Shown here piece after piece: positions 63,332 through 64,000 of a stretch of DNA of 64,000 bases. Numbering within the stretch: position 1 is the stretch's first letter; every line of letters begins with the position of its first letter. The position numbers were made by a program, and so were the translations under genes. The DNA is from Streptomyces scopuliridis RB72 (GTDB lineage: Bacteria > Actinomycetota > Actinomycetes > Streptomycetales > Streptomycetaceae): NCBI RefSeq assembly GCF_000718095.1, contig NZ_JOEI01000030.1, forward strand, positions 1 through 64,000, read 5' to 3'. The notes under the pieces were generated by a model. It was given only the letters and a program-made list of their open reading frames with translations, did no database searches and was not told where the DNA came from.

Positions 63332-64000
63332 TCAGCGGAGCTTTCCGGCGCCCGCCGCGCCGTCGACCAGGTGCGGGACCGCGCGCGGGTCGTCGACCTT
63401 GGTGCGGAGCGTCGGCGTCCAGCCCGCGTCCGGGCGCAGTGTCTCCTCGGGGACCTCCGCGTTGTGGACGGCGAGCAGATCGACGTACTTCCCGTTGACG
63501 TAGTTGTTCGCGGTGGTGACCGGTGAGTCCTTCCACTTCTTCAGGATCCGCCCGGCGCTCACGCCCGTCGGCATCGTGAACGCGTTCTTCTCCGCGACCA
63601 GTTGGGATTCGATGCCGATGCCGAAGGAGTACCCGTAGCCCGACTGCTGGACGACGTAGTGGTTGTTGTACGTGTCGACCTGGCCGAAGCGCACCCTGGG
63701 CGCCCGCTCGACGAGGTTCTTGAACTGGTTGTGGTGCAGGGTGACGCGCAGCTTGCCGCGGTCGGTGGCGGCCGCGCTGTCGCTGTTGCCGATCAGCATG
63801 GTCTTGTCGTGGTCGGCGAGGACGTTCCAGGAGACGGTGACCAGATCGGAGCCCCGGACGATATCCAGCTCCCCGTCGTGCTGCTGGTACAACCGGCCGT
63901 AGTAGTAAGGCTGTTCACTGTCAGGACGGCGGCCGTCGGTGAAGGTGTTGTGATCCACCCACACGTGCGTGGCGCCGTACAGCACCAGGTTGTCGTACTC
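63332..64000 (-). CDS. Pectate lyase (PL1 family), 3' part
   Basis: Only the C-terminal part (about 223 residues) is in the window; the gene continues to the right. The parallel-beta-helix signature segments are present: THVWVDHNTFTDG (calcium-binding Asp), DLVTVSWNVLADHDKTMLIG, RVTLHHNQFKNLVERAPRVR with the catalytic arginine region, and DTYNNHYVVQQSGYGYSFGI. Family PL1 enzymes cleave polygalacturonate by beta-elimination and are secreted, so a signal peptide should lie beyond position 64000. It sits with lipase, LPMO and protease genes that degrade polymers. Confidence 0.9.
   Translation of the reverse strand, partial: EYDNLVLYGATHVWVDHNTFTDGRRPDSEQPYYYGRLYQQHDGELDIVRGSDLVTVSWNVLADHDKTMLIGNSDSAAATDRGKLRVTLHHNQFKNLVERAPRVRFGQVDTYNNHYVVQQSGYGYSFGIGIESQLVAEKNAFTMPTGVSAGRILKKWKDSPVTTANNYVNGKYVDLLAVHNAEVPEETLRPDAGWTPTLRTKVDDPRAVPHLVDGAAGAGKLR

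Overview
The window is one contiguous piece of a very high-GC actinobacterial chromosome, almost certainly Streptomyces. The signs are codon third positions that are nearly all G/C, many GTG and some TTG starts behind GGAGG-type ribosome sites, stop/start overlaps of the ATGA and GTGA kind, long GC-rich stem terminators and streptomycete-typical protein families. I read it as core chromosome: gene order such as tlyA-nadK-recN, pyrG-NUDIX, ald-parA-scpA-scpB-rluB and aroH-tyrA-cmk-plsC-der is the expected streptomycete backbone. No prophage, CRISPR array, plasmid or large biosynthetic cluster is visible. The species cannot be named from the sequence alone.

Layout. 0-7 kb: the 3' part of a 5S rRNA gene with its terminator (so an rRNA operon lies to the left), a strongly repetitive Arg/Asp-rich TPR-like protein, a DUF1015 protein, a HAD phosphatase, a divergent iron-uptake pair (siderophore-interacting protein and FecE-type ATPase) around an iron box, and an SCP2-like protein. 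7-17 kb: tlyA, nadK (TTG start) and recN, then a 199-bp MITE-like element, a MraY/WecA-like membrane protein, a GT4 glycosyltransferase, a PucR-type regulator broken by a fold-back inverted repeat, and a GH15 glucoamylase/trehalase-like enzyme. 17-36 kb: pyrG, NUDIX pyrophosphatase, a STAND-like ATPase with TPRs, ald, the chromosome-segregation operon (ParA-like, small DNA-binding-like protein, ScpA, ScpB, RluB), an NrtR-type NUDIX regulator with an ADP-ribosylglycohydrolase behind an NrtR-like operator, and aroH-tyrA-cmk-plsC-der closed by a 27-bp perfect terminator stem.

36-48 kb: two hypothetical proteins, a GT4 enzyme with a beta-rich partner, a WYL regulator behind its own palindrome, an I78 peptidase inhibitor, a PAP2 membrane phosphatase, a DHA2-type efflux pump, a glutaryl-CoA dehydrogenase-like enzyme, a SepF paralogue and a DUF5685 protein with 18 cysteines in its tail. 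48-54 kb: an apparently single transcription unit of a large FAD/NAD(P)-binding protein, two luciferase-like flavin monooxygenases and a DUF1684 protein. This is the least explained metabolic unit here and may act on an organosulfur or other xenobiotic substrate (inference).

54-64 kb: a secreted S1 protease (TTG start), a LexA-boxed DnaE2/ImuB-like mutagenic polymerase pair without an imuA gene, a secreted lipase, a sortase-anchored (LAETG) lytic polysaccharide monooxygenase, a PrmC-like methyltransferase and a truncated-by-window pectate lyase. Secreted biomass-degrading enzymes cluster towards the right edge, as expected for a soil saprophyte.
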